From Anarhynchus alexandrinus (Eukaryota; Chordata; Aves; Charadriiformes; Charadriidae), in assembly GCA_008711295.1 (NCBI GenBank), contig VUYV01000081.1, forward strand, positions 3,290,286 through 3,354,285: 64,000 nt of DNA. The letters are read 5' to 3'. The position numbers and the translations under genes are program-made. Position 1 is the stretch's first letter. Each line of letters begins with the position of its first letter. Of the stretch, positions 12,551 to 25,822 are shown one piece after another. The notes under the pieces are model-generated. The model had not been told where the DNA came from, ran no database searches, and saw nothing but the letters and a program-made list of their open reading frames with translations.

Positions 12551-12765
12551 CGCTTATTTGGATCCTTTATCAGAAGGCCTGATAGTAACGATTTTGCATC
12601 TGCAGACAGAGTTCGAGGAAATTTTATGTCCTCCATTAGTATCAGTTCAAACAGTTTCTCATGATCTTGGTTGTAGAACGGTAATCTTCCACACATCATT
12701 TCGTACATGACAACTCCTAATCCCCACCAGTCCACTGCACGACCATAGTCGTTATCTTCCAACAC
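12551..12765 (-). CDS. AKT3: AKT3 coding exon, kinase C-lobe (residues 317-388)
   Basis: A 215-bp exon, the largest seen here: 71 codons plus two bases of R388. It starts [17 protein letters not shown], with the conserved aspartate of helix F, and ends [10 protein letters not shown]. The isoleucine-containing [10 protein letters not shown] is typical of AKT3; AKT1 and AKT2 have GLLKKDPKQR. Residue 371 is alanine (TLSADAKS), where I remember serine in human AKT3. The acceptor is GTCTTAG and the donor GCG|GTAAGT. The length equals that of the matching exon in other AKT genes. Confidence 0.98.
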
Positions 12766-15594
12766 CTAAGACAGAAACCAAAACCAGCTGTAAGACGTGC
12801 GCTATTTCAGACATGATCATTTCAGTCTATTTGATGCATCTCTATACGAATGTGTTTCCCGGACTTTGTTTTCACAGCGTGCTACGAGGATGCCCAGGAC
12901 CTGGCTCAATACATGCAACTGCGGTACCGACCCACGCACCTGAGCTCGCTCAAATTCCAGGTACAACGAGGACTCTACTGCTAAAAGCAAAATCAAAAGT
13001 CAAGAATGACCTCCTCAAAATTATCAGGGCTGCATTTTCCCCTTTCCTGTGCCCTCTGCCACCCCATGGATAGTGTACACAGCTTTAGGAAGAGACACTT
13101 GGTCTGCAGGCACTGCTGCCTCGGTTAGCGTTCTCCTGGGAGAAGAACTGAAGCATCTCCTTGCTGAGTCACTTCCCTCTCCTCACCCCACCTGTAAGAA
13201 TAAAGCCTCACATTTAGAAACAGCCTACTCTTACTAAGACAAGCTTAGATTCTTTATGATCTTTGCTTATATTAAAAGTCCTCAATGCGCTTCTCCTGAC
13301 AGTTTCACTGCGTTCCATGAAATAGTCCAAAGACCTGAACAGTGCTTATGCAAAGAAATATGACTATGTTTATAGGATACTATGTTTACATGATACTATA
13401 TGATCACAGAGATATGGTACAGTTTATATAACTTGTTAATATAATGCCTCCAAGGTTGTGTACCTAAAAACAACCTACTCCACAGCCCTTCTCCCACCAG
13501 CCCTAGAGAACTGGAATAAGGAATCCAAGCAGTGTGTCTTGACCTTAATACACCTTCATATTAAATTGTAGAAATGGAGACAACACAACAGCAGCAGACA
13601 CCCACAATGAAACCATGAGCAATAAAGAAACTGAAGGCTACTGAATATATACATATATAATTCTAATTTCTGTGAATTTCTAGAAGATCATACCCTTTGA
13701 TTCAAAGAAGACGCAATAGTTAGAAGTTAATAGATGGTAATACAGAAGACACTGCAACGGTATGTGCCAAATTGCCAATATTTGCTGCGGAAAGATCTAT
13801 TAAGGAGGCAAAAACTTTAAACCAAGAAGTTAGACTTAAGTAATACATACTTAAAAAGATAAAGAAATGCAACCAATGCAGTTGGACTATCTTTATAAGG
13901 AATTAAATAATTTTTTACAAGGAATTGTTTCTGTATCATTAAAAGGCAGATTCTGAAAGGCAGCACATGTGGCTGATTTTAAAAAAAAAAAACAAAAACA
14001 ACAAACTAATCCACAGAAAAGAAAATACTTCTTACAACACACAGACACACGCAACCACCACCACAAAGAGCTCACCCAGATTCAAACTGTAGGCAGACAC
14101 ACAGGAACAGTCATTTAGATATACAGTAGTGAAAGTCTGGTGATGTGTAGTAAGGCAACCTCTAACAGATCAGAAATAACCTTCTTCCCTGAGTACATTA
14201 TCTTGCGATTGTATAAAAAGTGTAAGATGACTTCCAATAATTTCCTCTGAAGCACGGGCAGACACGGTCCTCACCCATCGGGGGACACTAAGTGGCCGTG
14301 ACCACACCGTAGGACACGTGCGCTCCCCTGGCCAGTCCTAACGGGGGGTGTCCAGCTCGTTTATCTGCCTCTCCTTTTTCTCCCCCAGTAAATCCAACCC
14401 CGCTCTGAAGCATCTGGTAGATGCTATTAGCAGGAACAAAATGCAATCTCATCCAGCGTGGCAATTTTGACAATCTCGCAGTAATTAAGTCATTCATCTC
14501 CCTAGTTTTCACTGTCCTTAAGGATTAGTAGTAGAAACATGATGAAAAGAAGTGTATTACAAATCCCTCTTGTGCATATAAGATTAAAAAATCATAAATA
14601 TTAACACATACTATTTACAACTGTGCCAAAACACACAGACTCGTTACACCATCGATATTTCCAAATAGAAGGTGGAATTTTGGAAAGTGTAAAATACAAC
14701 AAATTCTCTGAATAAGTACATATGACAAAACTAACTAAAATAACTCAACTCCTGCATTTTAAAATTAATTAAATGTTTTTACGAGTTTGAGCATATTGCA
14801 AGCTATTTGCCGAAAAACTGTATATGAAATCTGTGACACTTGTCTTTAAATCACCGTTTCTTCTGCTACAGAATAAAAGCATTATATATTTTTCTACTAC
14901 ATCTATTAGCCCGGTTACTGTTTTTCCTATTTGTACAGTTAGTTACTCTTTTCTTTTGGAGCTGGTAAAATAGGTAAAATCGCGAGGCAGATATAGATTC
15001 TTTTTACAAGTTGAAGTGTGGCTTGCGTGTGTGATTTATAAAAGAAGGCAAGAGGAAGATAAAACGTATCATTCTCTGAACAAGGCAAATCACATGGCCA
15101 ACAGCAAAAGCAAACTGTATCTGGGGCTTTACCTAATTTATGCAGGACTTCACCTAATAATAATAAAAAGTATGAGCAACCTTTTGCTGCATTCCCACAA
15201 CAGCAACAAAACAGTGGTCGAAAGAAAGAGCCAAATGTGATTTTTAACCTCTTTTTACATAAAATCATAAAAAAGCATAAAAGCTGGATTAACTGCCTCC
15301 CGAACCCGCATATCACCAGCCGGGTTCTCATCCCCAGCTGGCAAAACTGGCAACTCTTTATTTTTGTTTAAATACCTGGTTTACAGCCAGCCAGACAAGC
15401 AAGAGCATCAAAAGGGTTTCATTTAGGCGAAAGGAAAACAGCCGGAAAACAGCGTGAATAAAGCAAAATGCATCTCAACTTATCCTAATAGAAATGTAAT
15501 AAAATCGCGCATAATGCATTCGCGGTAAATACACACAATTATTTTCTTGAAGTAATTCCTGCTCCTCGTGGTGCTAAGAAACTCCGGGATTTGT

Positions 15595-15995
15595 AGACTG
15601 TGACAAATCAATGGAGGTGCCGGAGTCCAGCAGCTCCTACGACCGAACCCATACAATTAGGGCAGGCAGGAGAACACGTCCATACCCACCGCCCCGGCGC
15701 TGCCGAATCCTTCCCAAACGATTCTTGGATTTGAGGGGATTTGGTTTTAATTACACCGAACGTAGGTCAAGAAAGCTTCAACCCGGTGCTAAAACGAACG
15801 TGACACGCAGCTGCAGGCTTCGTACCCACGAATAATTCAACCTTTTGCCTACCAGGAGGTGGATACCTGCTTTTAAAATGCCTCCTCTGCCAGCGAGGAC
15901 TGATACTGCTGACCCTCCGGTATTTGTGGGGTATCCCGGCACACGCGGGGTACCAGTCCAAGCACCAGGCCAGGCACGGACACAGCGGAAATTTT
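15595..15995. other. CpG-enriched intronic segment
   Basis: About two dozen CpG in 400 bp, higher than the flanks, in the 20.6 kb intron. No repeat or exon was recognised. A regulatory role is possible but unsupported. Confidence 0.3.
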
Positions 15996-16888
15996 GATCT
16001 CTTGGACTTCACACGCTGCCCTTAAAAGCTGCCTCCATCATCTCCAGCCGATTCTTGTCCTCCCCTATAAGGACCCACAAGTATGGCTTTAAGCGAAATA
16101 CAAATCCTAAGAACCCAGTGCTGTCAAGGTCACAGCAGGAAAGGCAGCAGGCCCACCAAAACCGTCGGAAAGGGGACAAGCTCTACCACTCCGATATCTG
16201 TTTTAAAGTAATATATTCGTATTTTCTAGGGGTATGGCACAGAAGGATCACACCGAACTCATAAGCTACAGAAAGAGCAGCTACACCGAGTACGCGCTCC
16301 AGTCAGGCGCGTTTTCATGAAGTAAAGATGAAGTTACGTGCTTTCTCCCACAAAATTTGGTTAAATAATCAGATCACTCAAATCTATGACTTTCCTTCCT
16401 TCATCTGCTTTGCACACACGGGGTGCAAAAATCCCAAGCCACCTTGTCAAGATCTAGGTGAGGTTTCAGGAGACGAGAGCTCCAGCACGCTGCAACTTCA
16501 GCGCATGGAAAACGTATATATTCACTCGTCCCTGTTTTACACCTCCCACCACCACTGCACCCGAGTGACTTCCCAGGGCTGAGCAAAGCAGGAGGTGGGC
16601 TGACTGCAGTTCAGTCTGGATGACACCACAGGTTACGGGAAAGAAAACTCAAAAAATGACCGTCATTTTTATTACACGAGGGAATCTTACTCCCTTTGCT
16701 TTTAGGGCTCTAGTTCAACAACGTGGGGTTTTTTTTCCGGCGGCAGTGCCAGCCTAACTCACACTCTTGTTTCTGTTCCCCCACCACAATTCCCCTTACC
16801 TTGCTCAAACCACGCAACACGCTACATCCAGAGAGCAGACCAGTACTAAGAAAAAAAAGGAAAAAGAAGTTTCGCCCTGGGTTATTTT

Positions 16889-17530
16889 CATAGACTCATA
16901 GACTGGTTTAGGTTGGAAAGGACCTTGAAGATCATCGAGTTCCAACCCCCCTGCCATAGGCAGGGACACCTCCCACCAGACCAGGCTGCCCAAGGCCACG
17001 GCCAGCCTGGCCTTGAACACCTCCAGGGATGGGGCCTCAACAACCTCTCTGGGCAACCTGGGCCAGTGCCTCACCACCCTCACAGTGAAAAACTTCTTCC
17101 TCATGTTCAATCTAAACCTGCCCTCTTCCAGTGTGAAGCCATTCCCCCTCGTCCTATCACTCCATGCCCCAGTAAAAAGTCCTTCCCCAGCTCTCCTGTA
17201 GGCCCCCTTTAGGGACTGGAAGGCGGCACTAAGATCTCCCCGGAGCCTTCTCTTCTCCAGGCTGAACAGCCCCAACTCTCTCAGCCTCTCCTCATAGGAG
17301 AGGTGCTCCAGCCCTCGGATCATCCTCATGGCTCTCCTCTGGACACGCTCCAGCAGGTCCATGTCCTTCTTCTGTTGAGGACTCCAGAGCTGGATGCAGT
17401 ACTCCAGGTGGAGTCTCACGAGAGTGGAGTAGAGGGGCAGAATCCCCTCCCTCGCCCTGCTGGCCACACTTCTTCTGATGCAGCCCAGGATGGGGTTGGC
17501 CTTCTGGGCTGCGATGGCACATTGCTGGCT
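16889..17530 (-). mobile_element. CR1 LINE, 5'-truncated, main subfamily
   Basis: About 640 bp in sense orientation to AKT3, with an open ORF2 C-terminal frame. The ORF2 stop position (16976-16978) is TGG. By eye it differs from the 9370 copy at only about 4-5 of the last 300 bases. Confidence 0.94.
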
Positions 17531-17809
17531 ATTTTTCACCTGAATCGAGTTTCCTGACCTAAGCCACTCAATTGCCATGTGAACAGCTGTAGCGGCACCG
17601 GCGAGACCACGGTGGCAGGCAGCATCGGATGCGGCACTGCTGCAGAAACACTTGTCAAACTTCACCCCAAAGTTACACCACAGACGTTACGCTGACTCTG
17701 GTTGTCATTCCTGCACGCACAGGCAGCTGCAACAGCCGTCCTCACCTCATGGGAAGATTAAGGGCCCGATTCTCTTCCCAACCTGCATTTCTCTAAACAC
17801 TCCGGCAGT

Positions 17810-17992
17810 TGTCCTGGTTTCAGCTGGGATAGAGTTCATTTTCTTTCTAGTAGCTGCTGTGTTTTGGATTCAGTATGAGAATAGTGTTGATACCACAGTT
17901 TCGGTTGTAGCTAAGCGATGTTTACATTAGTCACGGATTTTTTCAGCCTCCCAGAGAAGCTGGGAGGGAGCTTAAACCAGGAGAGCAGTATA
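17810..17992 (+). mobile_element. ERVL-type LTR fragment (avian)
   Basis: The stretch begins TGTCCTGGTTTCAGCTGGGA and continues with a body that I recall from LTRs of avian ERVL elements (the zebra finch TguLTR5-like group). About 180 bp are kept; the 3' part of the LTR and any internal coding region are absent. The assignment is from memory and needs a repeat-library check. Confidence 0.6.
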
Positions 17993-19361
17993 ACAGGGCT
18001 CCAAAGTGGGCACAAACTCATTGCTGCGCTGAAACCGCTGCAGTTTTTACAGGCGTTGATGCTCCTCTAAAACTTACACCTACACCTGCAATACGAGGCC
18101 GCAGCCTGAGTTTATACGGATGCTTTTAAAAAAGCTGCAGAGGTGCTAACGAAGTTCCTATTTTTCCAGTCTTAGATAAACATGCAAGAGGTTAAGTAAC
18201 ATACCCACTTTCTACCAAGCAAGACACGTTAGCCAGGCATCTGCTTCCAGGCACATGCAGGTGCTTTAGTGCTTTTATGGATGTTTTAGAGGCACTGGAC
18301 AATATTATAGGTTCAGCTAAGGGAAAGCTATTTATTTACCTTAAAATTTCATTTGTATTGTGGTCAAAAGGCAACCCAATTGCCCAAAAGGCAATCCTTT
18401 TTAAATTTCCTGAGATAGCAGGAATAGCCAACTGGAACAAGGGAAAACAAAGTATTCTCTAGTGACTCCGCTGCCTCTGCACACTTTGGGGTTTCTGGAG
18501 AGTATTATCGGCGATGACCGAGTATACGATGGGATAGTGTTTCATCCACACAGCAAAGACCATAAAACCCTACATACAAAATAAAAAATTCAATTCACAG
18601 CCTGAACTCTGCCTTTGTGATGACTAAGGGAACACAAACACACTGCACTGCTGCTAAGATCACAGCAATTCCATTGTGTTTGCCCCTCACGCATAACAAT
18701 CCATTTTGCTGACAAATAACTACAGATCAGGGAAAAAAAAAAATTGTATTTGCATTTATTGACAAAAAAGCAATCTTCTAATAATATTCCCCACTGCTGA
18801 AAGTCCAATGTCTTGGACTCAAAAATATTAATAAAAATCATTAGTACCACTGGAAGTTTTCTCGTTCCCAGAAACCAAAACCCATTAAAAAGACTTCTTC
18901 CTCTATTTCACCAGTGGCAGTCGGCTTTAATCTTTCAGTTCATCAGTCAACACATCTCCAGGTGTCCTTTGCTTTAGGTATGTCACTCCTTTAAAAGCCT
19001 AACATACAGCCCACAGAATTTGATGTTCATTTAATTTTTTATGGAGAAAACCAGTGAAAAGATATCTTTTAGTAGCTAGGGTCTTTATTTCTTCAGTAGC
19101 TAGAGCCAAAAGTTTTCTGGGCCGCAGCAGCTTGAGACACATCTGCAAATTCTTATTTACAAGTCATTTACAAGACTGAGGAAGCAGCCAATTAAATAAG
19201 TCAGCCGAAGAGAAGTCAATACAAACACATGTAATGCTTGTACAAAATTCTGTGAAAATAAATTTTTTAGGAGGTTAACCAGTATAACAGGTGACCATAA
19301 GCCTGTGACCATCTTAAGTCAATCATGTATTTCCCCTCGCCTTCAGTGAAACTAGGATTCT

Positions 19362-19660
19362 CTTTTTACTGGGGCGTGTAGTGATAGGACGAGGGGTAAC
19401 GGCTTCAAACTGGAAGAGGGCAGGTTTAGATTGAACATTAGGAAGAAGTTTTTCACTGTGAGGGTGGTGAGGCACTGTCCCAGGTTGCCCAGAGAGGTTG
19501 TTGAGGCCCCATCCCTGGAGGTGTTCAAGGCCAGGCTGGAGGTGGCCTTGGGCAGCCTGGTCTGGTGGGAGGTGTCCCTGCCTATGGCAGGGGGGTTGGA
19601 CCTCGATGATCTTCAAGGTCCCTTCCAACCTAAACCATTCTATGGTTCTACAATTCTAGG
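19362..19660 (+). mobile_element. CR1 LINE, 3' fragment, main subfamily
   Basis: About 300 bp, antisense to AKT3. It runs from CTTTTTACTGG in the ORF2 C-terminus to decayed 8-mer repeats. TGG stands at the ORF2 stop position. The frame is open through the 3' UTR. Confidence 0.92.
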
Positions 19661-21105
19661 ATTCTTCACTAATCACAGAATACTGGACAAGGAGTGACTG
19701 CCTCAGACACAAACTGAGCTGAATGCAGAAAATCCCTTAATGCTGTTTTTACTGCATTTTCTTGAAACAAAAAACATCCGTGATGAGCAGCCTCTGAAAT
19801 ATTTTTGGTTACACAGCAGAAAGTCACACAACCAAGAAATGTACTTCCCACGGACCTCTAAATGGTGGTTAGCTGCTGTTACTTCTGGACTCTGCAAACA
19901 CAGAAAAATTTAGCAATAACCTTGAACATGAAAAGCTTCACACAAGTCTTCGCCACTCTTCTAAATAAGTGTTGTCAGCATTGGACTGTATCTTTAAAAG
20001 AACAATATCAAAATATCAGTTCCTTACTTTGTGCTAGATAACCAAGGCAACTTATTGGAAAAGCAATGACATTTTTGACCTAATTATGGTTTCTCTTAAT
20101 ACATTAAATACAGACTTTCTGATAGGACTTTACAAATAGCTTGTTGCTCAATCAATAATTTTGACGGAACAGATGGGAAAATATTTAAACATCTAAACAA
20201 ACTGTCTGCACACCTATGTTGTGAAAGAAAACTGAGAACTTGGATACACCAATGTACTGTTAATTTAAGGGGAAAAAACTGTTTTCAATTAACCTTACGG
20301 TTCAGGTGGAGTGTATGTTCCTCAAGCATTCCTGGTAACCCTTCACACATTTTTATTGCTGCAGTTGTTGGTCTGCGAACAAATATTCACCCACGTATTA
20401 TTCAACAAAAGTTAAAAAGCAGAGTTGCTGGAACTTTCGATCAATTGTGGTAACAACTGCAACAACGAGAAAGTTTATAGTCTAACACTAATGAACAAAG
20501 GTAATACACGTTGCTTTACAGAAACAGACTTTTATCCAAATGTACGAAAATCTTTCCTGCAGAAAGGTATGTTTGCCAAGTACTATAGAAATTTAGTTAT
20601 AACAGTATTTTGGTATGAGCAGTGAAAGTATCGCTGCATCAATAGTAAAAAACACTTGAATGAATACTCATTGTTTTTATTATACAAAGCCAAAAAGACA
20701 AAACGTCAAGGATATTGATATCCCGTGAAATGGATACCCGAGAATTAGGTCAGTGAAGAAAGTTTTCTATTCTTTCCTACTGCTCTGATTTTCGGAGGTA
20801 GTTTTTCTCCATTTTGTAGCCGGCTTGCACTGCTGTTTTACTTCTAGTCCTAAAGCAGACTGTCTTCCTAATACATCTCTGTACTAGATATTTCCCCTAT
20901 CTTACCTAGCTTTTCGTTATGTAACCTTAAAAAAAAAATAGGAAACTAAATTTTTTTTCATTTGCTGGCACATGTCATGCTGCATCAGAAATGGTATATT
21001 CTGGTATAAATGTGAATTAAGCAAAGCCTCCTAGAGTAAAGAGCATGGAATCCTAATTAATACATTTCACCTCCTACAATGGACTCTGACTTCAGTAGAA
21101 TTTAA

Positions 21106-21410
21106 AATCTAAAAAAAAAAAAAAGTTAAGCTATTACACAAAAAAAAAAAAAAAAAACANACATTAAAAAAATGTTCTAACAAAGGACTGTAAGAAGTCA
21201 ATGGCAACCCTGGCAATCCAAAAAAAAACCAAACAAAAACTCAAAACCTCAAAAAAAACCAAACCAAAAACCTACCAAAAAAACAAAACCAACCAAAAAA
21301 CAAAACAAACAAAACCCAAAACAAAACCCAAAACAAACAAAACCCAAAACAAAACAAAACCCAAGAAAACAAATCACATTAAAAAGACCCCTCAAAAGTA
21401 AAACCTATTC
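21106..21410 (+). repeat. A-rich and A/C-rich low-complexity block
   Basis: Runs of A (21106-21160), a single N at 21161, then about 140 bases almost only of A and C (AAAACAAACAAAACCC type). The open frame across it has only K, T, N, Q and P and is not a gene. Confidence 0.9.
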
Positions 21411-23777
21411 AATGAACGAAAAAAACCCAACGCAGAAAGCTAAAATAATTCTGTTCTAGAATTAACAGACACCTTTCATATAAGGTGGCAAGTAAAAGCA
21501 GAAGATTATTTCAGTCTACAGAAAGATGGCACTTGTCTCTCATAACTTTACCAGCTCCGAACCGTTGGAAGAAAAACTGCAGACCTGTTCATATCTGTAT
21601 TAATTATCACTGCACTAGCAGCAGTCTCCGTAACATACACTGCCATAAGATGCAAGATGTGTAGGAAGTAATAAATAATGATAATAATGTGATATTTCTT
21701 TCTGGTTGTTCATTCTTCCTGAAACGATTTTGAATTTTTACCGATGTTAAACAGCATTTGTTCTGCTTTTGTTTACGCTTCATTACTCTCGGAAAAACTA
21801 AAGGCTTTTTGCTGAGATGGAAATAATGTTTGCATTGATTAAATGAAAATTAATGGGAAAAAAGCTTCAAGCATGTTATTGAAACAGTCTTTGTAAGAAT
21901 TGTCATACTTATTTGGTTTAAACAAAAATGTATTAGAAAATTGCTCTCTGCTTTAAAGTTCTGGTTTGAATACAACAGCTTATTTACGGGCAGCGTAGAG
22001 CTGATCTGTTTTCTGGTCTTTTGTTTGTTTTATTATTTTTTGCGTATGTGTTATGTCTTTCCCCTTGAGAAGTCTGATACTTCACGTGGACAATTGGGTT
22101 TTGCGTCTGGTGAGATTAACCAGATTGCACGAAAATTCAAATTCTTGTTACCTCATTGGTTATCTGGCTTCTGGAGAAAGTCTAACTCTCGTGCTGATTT
22201 ATCTGTTGTTGCAGCAACTCTTCTGTATGTGGAACTGATCAATGCTTTCATACCCTACCTAAATGCTCCCATTTTTTTGTTCTTGATACTGGTTATTGCA
22301 AATAAATGATGTTCTGCTCTGGATACCCTGCCTTGTCCACATTCCATCATGTTCCTCTCATGGCCCCGCTGGCAATGCCAAGCTGACAAAAATGCCCAAA
22401 TTCAAATCACTAGCATTTTTGATGACTTAGGAGCATAAGATGACACGATGTGGTACACTAAAATACAATAAGTGATAACAAAACAGAACAAAGACCCCAT
22501 TTGAATTTTCATGAGGTGCTAGCATTTCAAGATAAAAAAACTTTTTGCATTTCCATTCCATTTCCATATCAAAAAAATAATTTGGTACTTGGAATTCTCG
22601 TATAAAGAGAAAATTCCATATTGCGAATCTCCCATAAATCAAAAAGGAAAATATTTTCAGGCATAGATGCTATTCTTCCTCACACCCCCCACTGGTCCTC
22701 ACCCAGAAATAAAGCGTAGCCAAATATACAACAGACAGCTGTTCAAGAGCACACGCCAACACCAAACCACATTTCCACAGGTAAAATAAATACTATTGTG
22801 CCTCTGCTAAGAATCAGATTATGCATGAAGCATCTACGTAAACAGAGAGTAAATAAACTTGAACTATCCTTCTGAAGCCAAAAGAAAATTAGTGAAGCAA
22901 AGCACAACAACATAACTACGGTGTTTGGGTACTGAGCAAACTATCCATGCTTTCAGGAAAACGAGTACAGTTTCCAGCAGTGGAGGCTTTTTGCATTTAA
23001 GCAAAGCCAACAATCAAAGAGCAAAGCACCCTCTCGCACCAGGAAGCAGTAAGGTCTCCTACCACGGGATAAGACAAACGTTTACTCAATTACAAAAAGA
23101 AAAAATAATTATGGCATCAGTGTTGGTAGAAGATTTTGCAATTAAATATTTATCCGATTAGATACTTTTTATTTTACGGAGCGAAATACATCTTATCATT
23201 GAAATTTCTTCAAAAGGAATCTTTTTTGTTTACGTAACTTGATGGATATGAATGTTAAGACTCCATTTAACTCATGCAAGCGAATAAGCAAATCTTCAGT
23301 CCTCGTAGTAGGGTAGGTCCTTGGATGCGGTGGTCCACACCCACACAAAAGACGTTATTTTTTTGTTGATTATACCTGCTCTACTTAGTTTTGCATTTGC
23401 CTACGTGATAAAGAAGTAATGCTGCTTGTTACAGATCAGCTTTAGTTCTCCAGGTACCCCCATTGCATGCACGATTGTAATAAGAGGCTTAAAATCTTTC
23501 CTGTGACATCAGAAACAAAACATTATCACAACCTACAACGCTACCAATATGTGACATTAAAGAATGACCCCTTTGACAGCATTCTTTGAGCATGGAAAAC
23601 AATTGATTTGACTGCATCATTTGAAAAGGAAGAAAAAAAATACAACTACCACCTTTCCGAGTCTCTGGCTGACAAAACTAATGTTCCATCGTTGGACAAA
23701 ACAACACTATATAACATACTTTCCTAAATATACATTGAAAACTCGTAGGTTCCATTTCTTTCTATCAGTGAAGGTTT

Positions 23778-23804
23778 TTTGGATTTTTTTTTGGGGGGGG
23801 GGGC
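23778..23804 (+). repeat. T-run joined to G-run
   Basis: Nine or so T followed by eleven G, then CGC. Homopolymer lengths may be sequencing-dependent. Confidence 0.85.
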
Positions 23805-25443
23805 GCTCTATTTTGTTCATTCTGACTTGGCGATCAAAGAATTTTTATTTTTACACTATTACAGAAGTGCATTTTTCTAGGTTTCCAAAACCACCTTATT
23901 CAACCTTCCCCATCTGTCACCATCTGCTTCTTTTTAGCATGTACTTTTTGTGTGATCACATAAGCATGTGAAAAATAACTAACATTCAGATGATTGTCTG
24001 CTGGTACATTTGAGGACTGGGCATAATAAAAGTGAACTGCCAAAACGTACTTAACACTTCTAATTTTGTTGGGTCTTGCATGTAAGCTACATTTGATTTT
24101 CAAACTGTTTTACAGTTGGAAAGTTGATCAGGTACTCTAACTCAACAGTAAAACTGAGACTACATAATTAGCTCAGGCACTAAAAAGATTATATTCAAAG
24201 AGAGGAACAAACCCCAGAAATACATCCCCACGAGTTCACACATCCATCTTGACTGAGTCTGTCTGCACAATGTTGCCTGAGGCACAGGATAAGATGCTAC
24301 AAGCAGCCTACTTCTGGACAGTCACAGACTGTCTCCTCTCCAAGCTACTACAGGACACGGAATAAAGGACTCTCGTAATGACAAAGGCTGTGTGGAATCT
24401 CATGGAAACGCTGGAGAAGCGAAGGCACTAAGCCAAGAGTAGAAATACATCGAAATGCAATGCCATTCCTTAAGAATGCAGCCGATAATGCTTCTAGGTG
24501 CAAAGTAACTGGAAGATGCCATCAAGGCACAAAAGCTGAATGGTGGAGGTGTGTTTCCAGAACACTATCATGCCTCAGCACAGCATTTCCGCTTGTAGAT
24601 GCGCTTCTTCATACAGTTTTAATGTGAAAAGAACTAAACGGGTCTAAAGCTAGAAAAACAAACTTACCTCCTGCCCTCCAAAAATACAATAGCATCGCTG
24701 TAAGAGAATTTCATAAATTAAATTCTTTCTCTCTTGTTAGAGCACCACTAAAGGCCTCTCAGGTCTTTAGCGACACCGCTATGAACCAGAATACTTCTAT
24801 CAACACAGACAATTTGATGGGAGTGTCTCATTATCCTTTCTCTAAAAAAAAAAGAATAAACAGAAGTGAAGAAAATAAAAAATCGCCAAATAAGAACAGG
24901 AACTACCCCTTCCCCTAAACAAACCCAAAAAGTCACCGACAATCAATCTTCATTAACGCTCACCAGAGGTAACCAAATACGAGTGAGAACTTGCTCTGTA
25001 GAGCCTAACATAAAGTTTCTTTTCCACTGTCTCTCTTTACAGTATTGTTTCAACTCATAGAAGTTCATAGTGGTCTTAAAGCCCTGTGAATGCAGATGCC
25101 ATCCACCAACATCTTAACAGCTGCTTTCCCTTAATTTGTGCCATTTTCCACAAATTCCCTTTTCCCCTCTTTACCCTTTCCATCCAGTAGTTCTGGAGGT
25201 GGAAAATAATGGCACATACCTATTATTTATATAAAAGGTGCATAGAATTTCAAAAAGCACATTACTTCAATGCCTCAATTATCTTTAAGTTCAAATGAAA
25301 TTTAAAGGAAAAGGAGATAAAAAGAAAACTGCAGCAGCCATGACAAAAATTATTCTGTCCTTCAGTTCCTCTGTGTTCCTAACCAAACCCTATGCCAGCA
25401 AGCTCCTCTTCATTTTAAGTTGCTCATCAATCAAACACCTTCA

Positions 25444-25546
25444 ACCTGGTCTGGTGGGAGGTGTCCCTGCCTATGGCAGGGGGGTTGGAACTCGATGATC
25501 TTCAAGGTCCCTTCCAACCCAAAGCATTCTATGATTCTATGATTCT
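25444..25546 (+). mobile_element. CR1 LINE, 100-bp 3' end
   Basis: Only the end of ORF2 and the 3' UTR with three 8-mer units are kept. It lies about 280 bp before the purine satellite and carries TGG at the ORF2 stop position. Confidence 0.88.
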
Positions 25547-25822
25547 GATTTCTCCCGCCTTTTGTCTCTGCTGCAAAACATTCTAATAGTTTCTATTAAG
25601 AGAAAAATTAACAAAATAACATTAATTGTCTTTAGTCCAATCTCTCTTTGCTGCCCACAGCCACATTTTTCCCCAGAAGAAAAACCATCTCATCTCTAAG
25701 CTTTTTCTGGCCTTTCAATCTGCCTGTGAGATCGTTAGATTCATTTCATGAATTCCTTTTACTTCCTCTTAACCTCCCTTGCTACACTCCTCATTTTACT
25801 CAAATTCTTTTCTCTCCCCCAT

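Noticed and set aside
17810..17992. Possible endogenous retrovirus with genes
   Set aside because: Only an LTR piece is present; no gag, pol or env frame lies within several kb on either side.
21941..22309. A hydrophobic 122-codon open frame on the plus strand
   Set aside because: T-rich sequence gives F, L and I runs by composition. No start context, homology or conserved motif seen.
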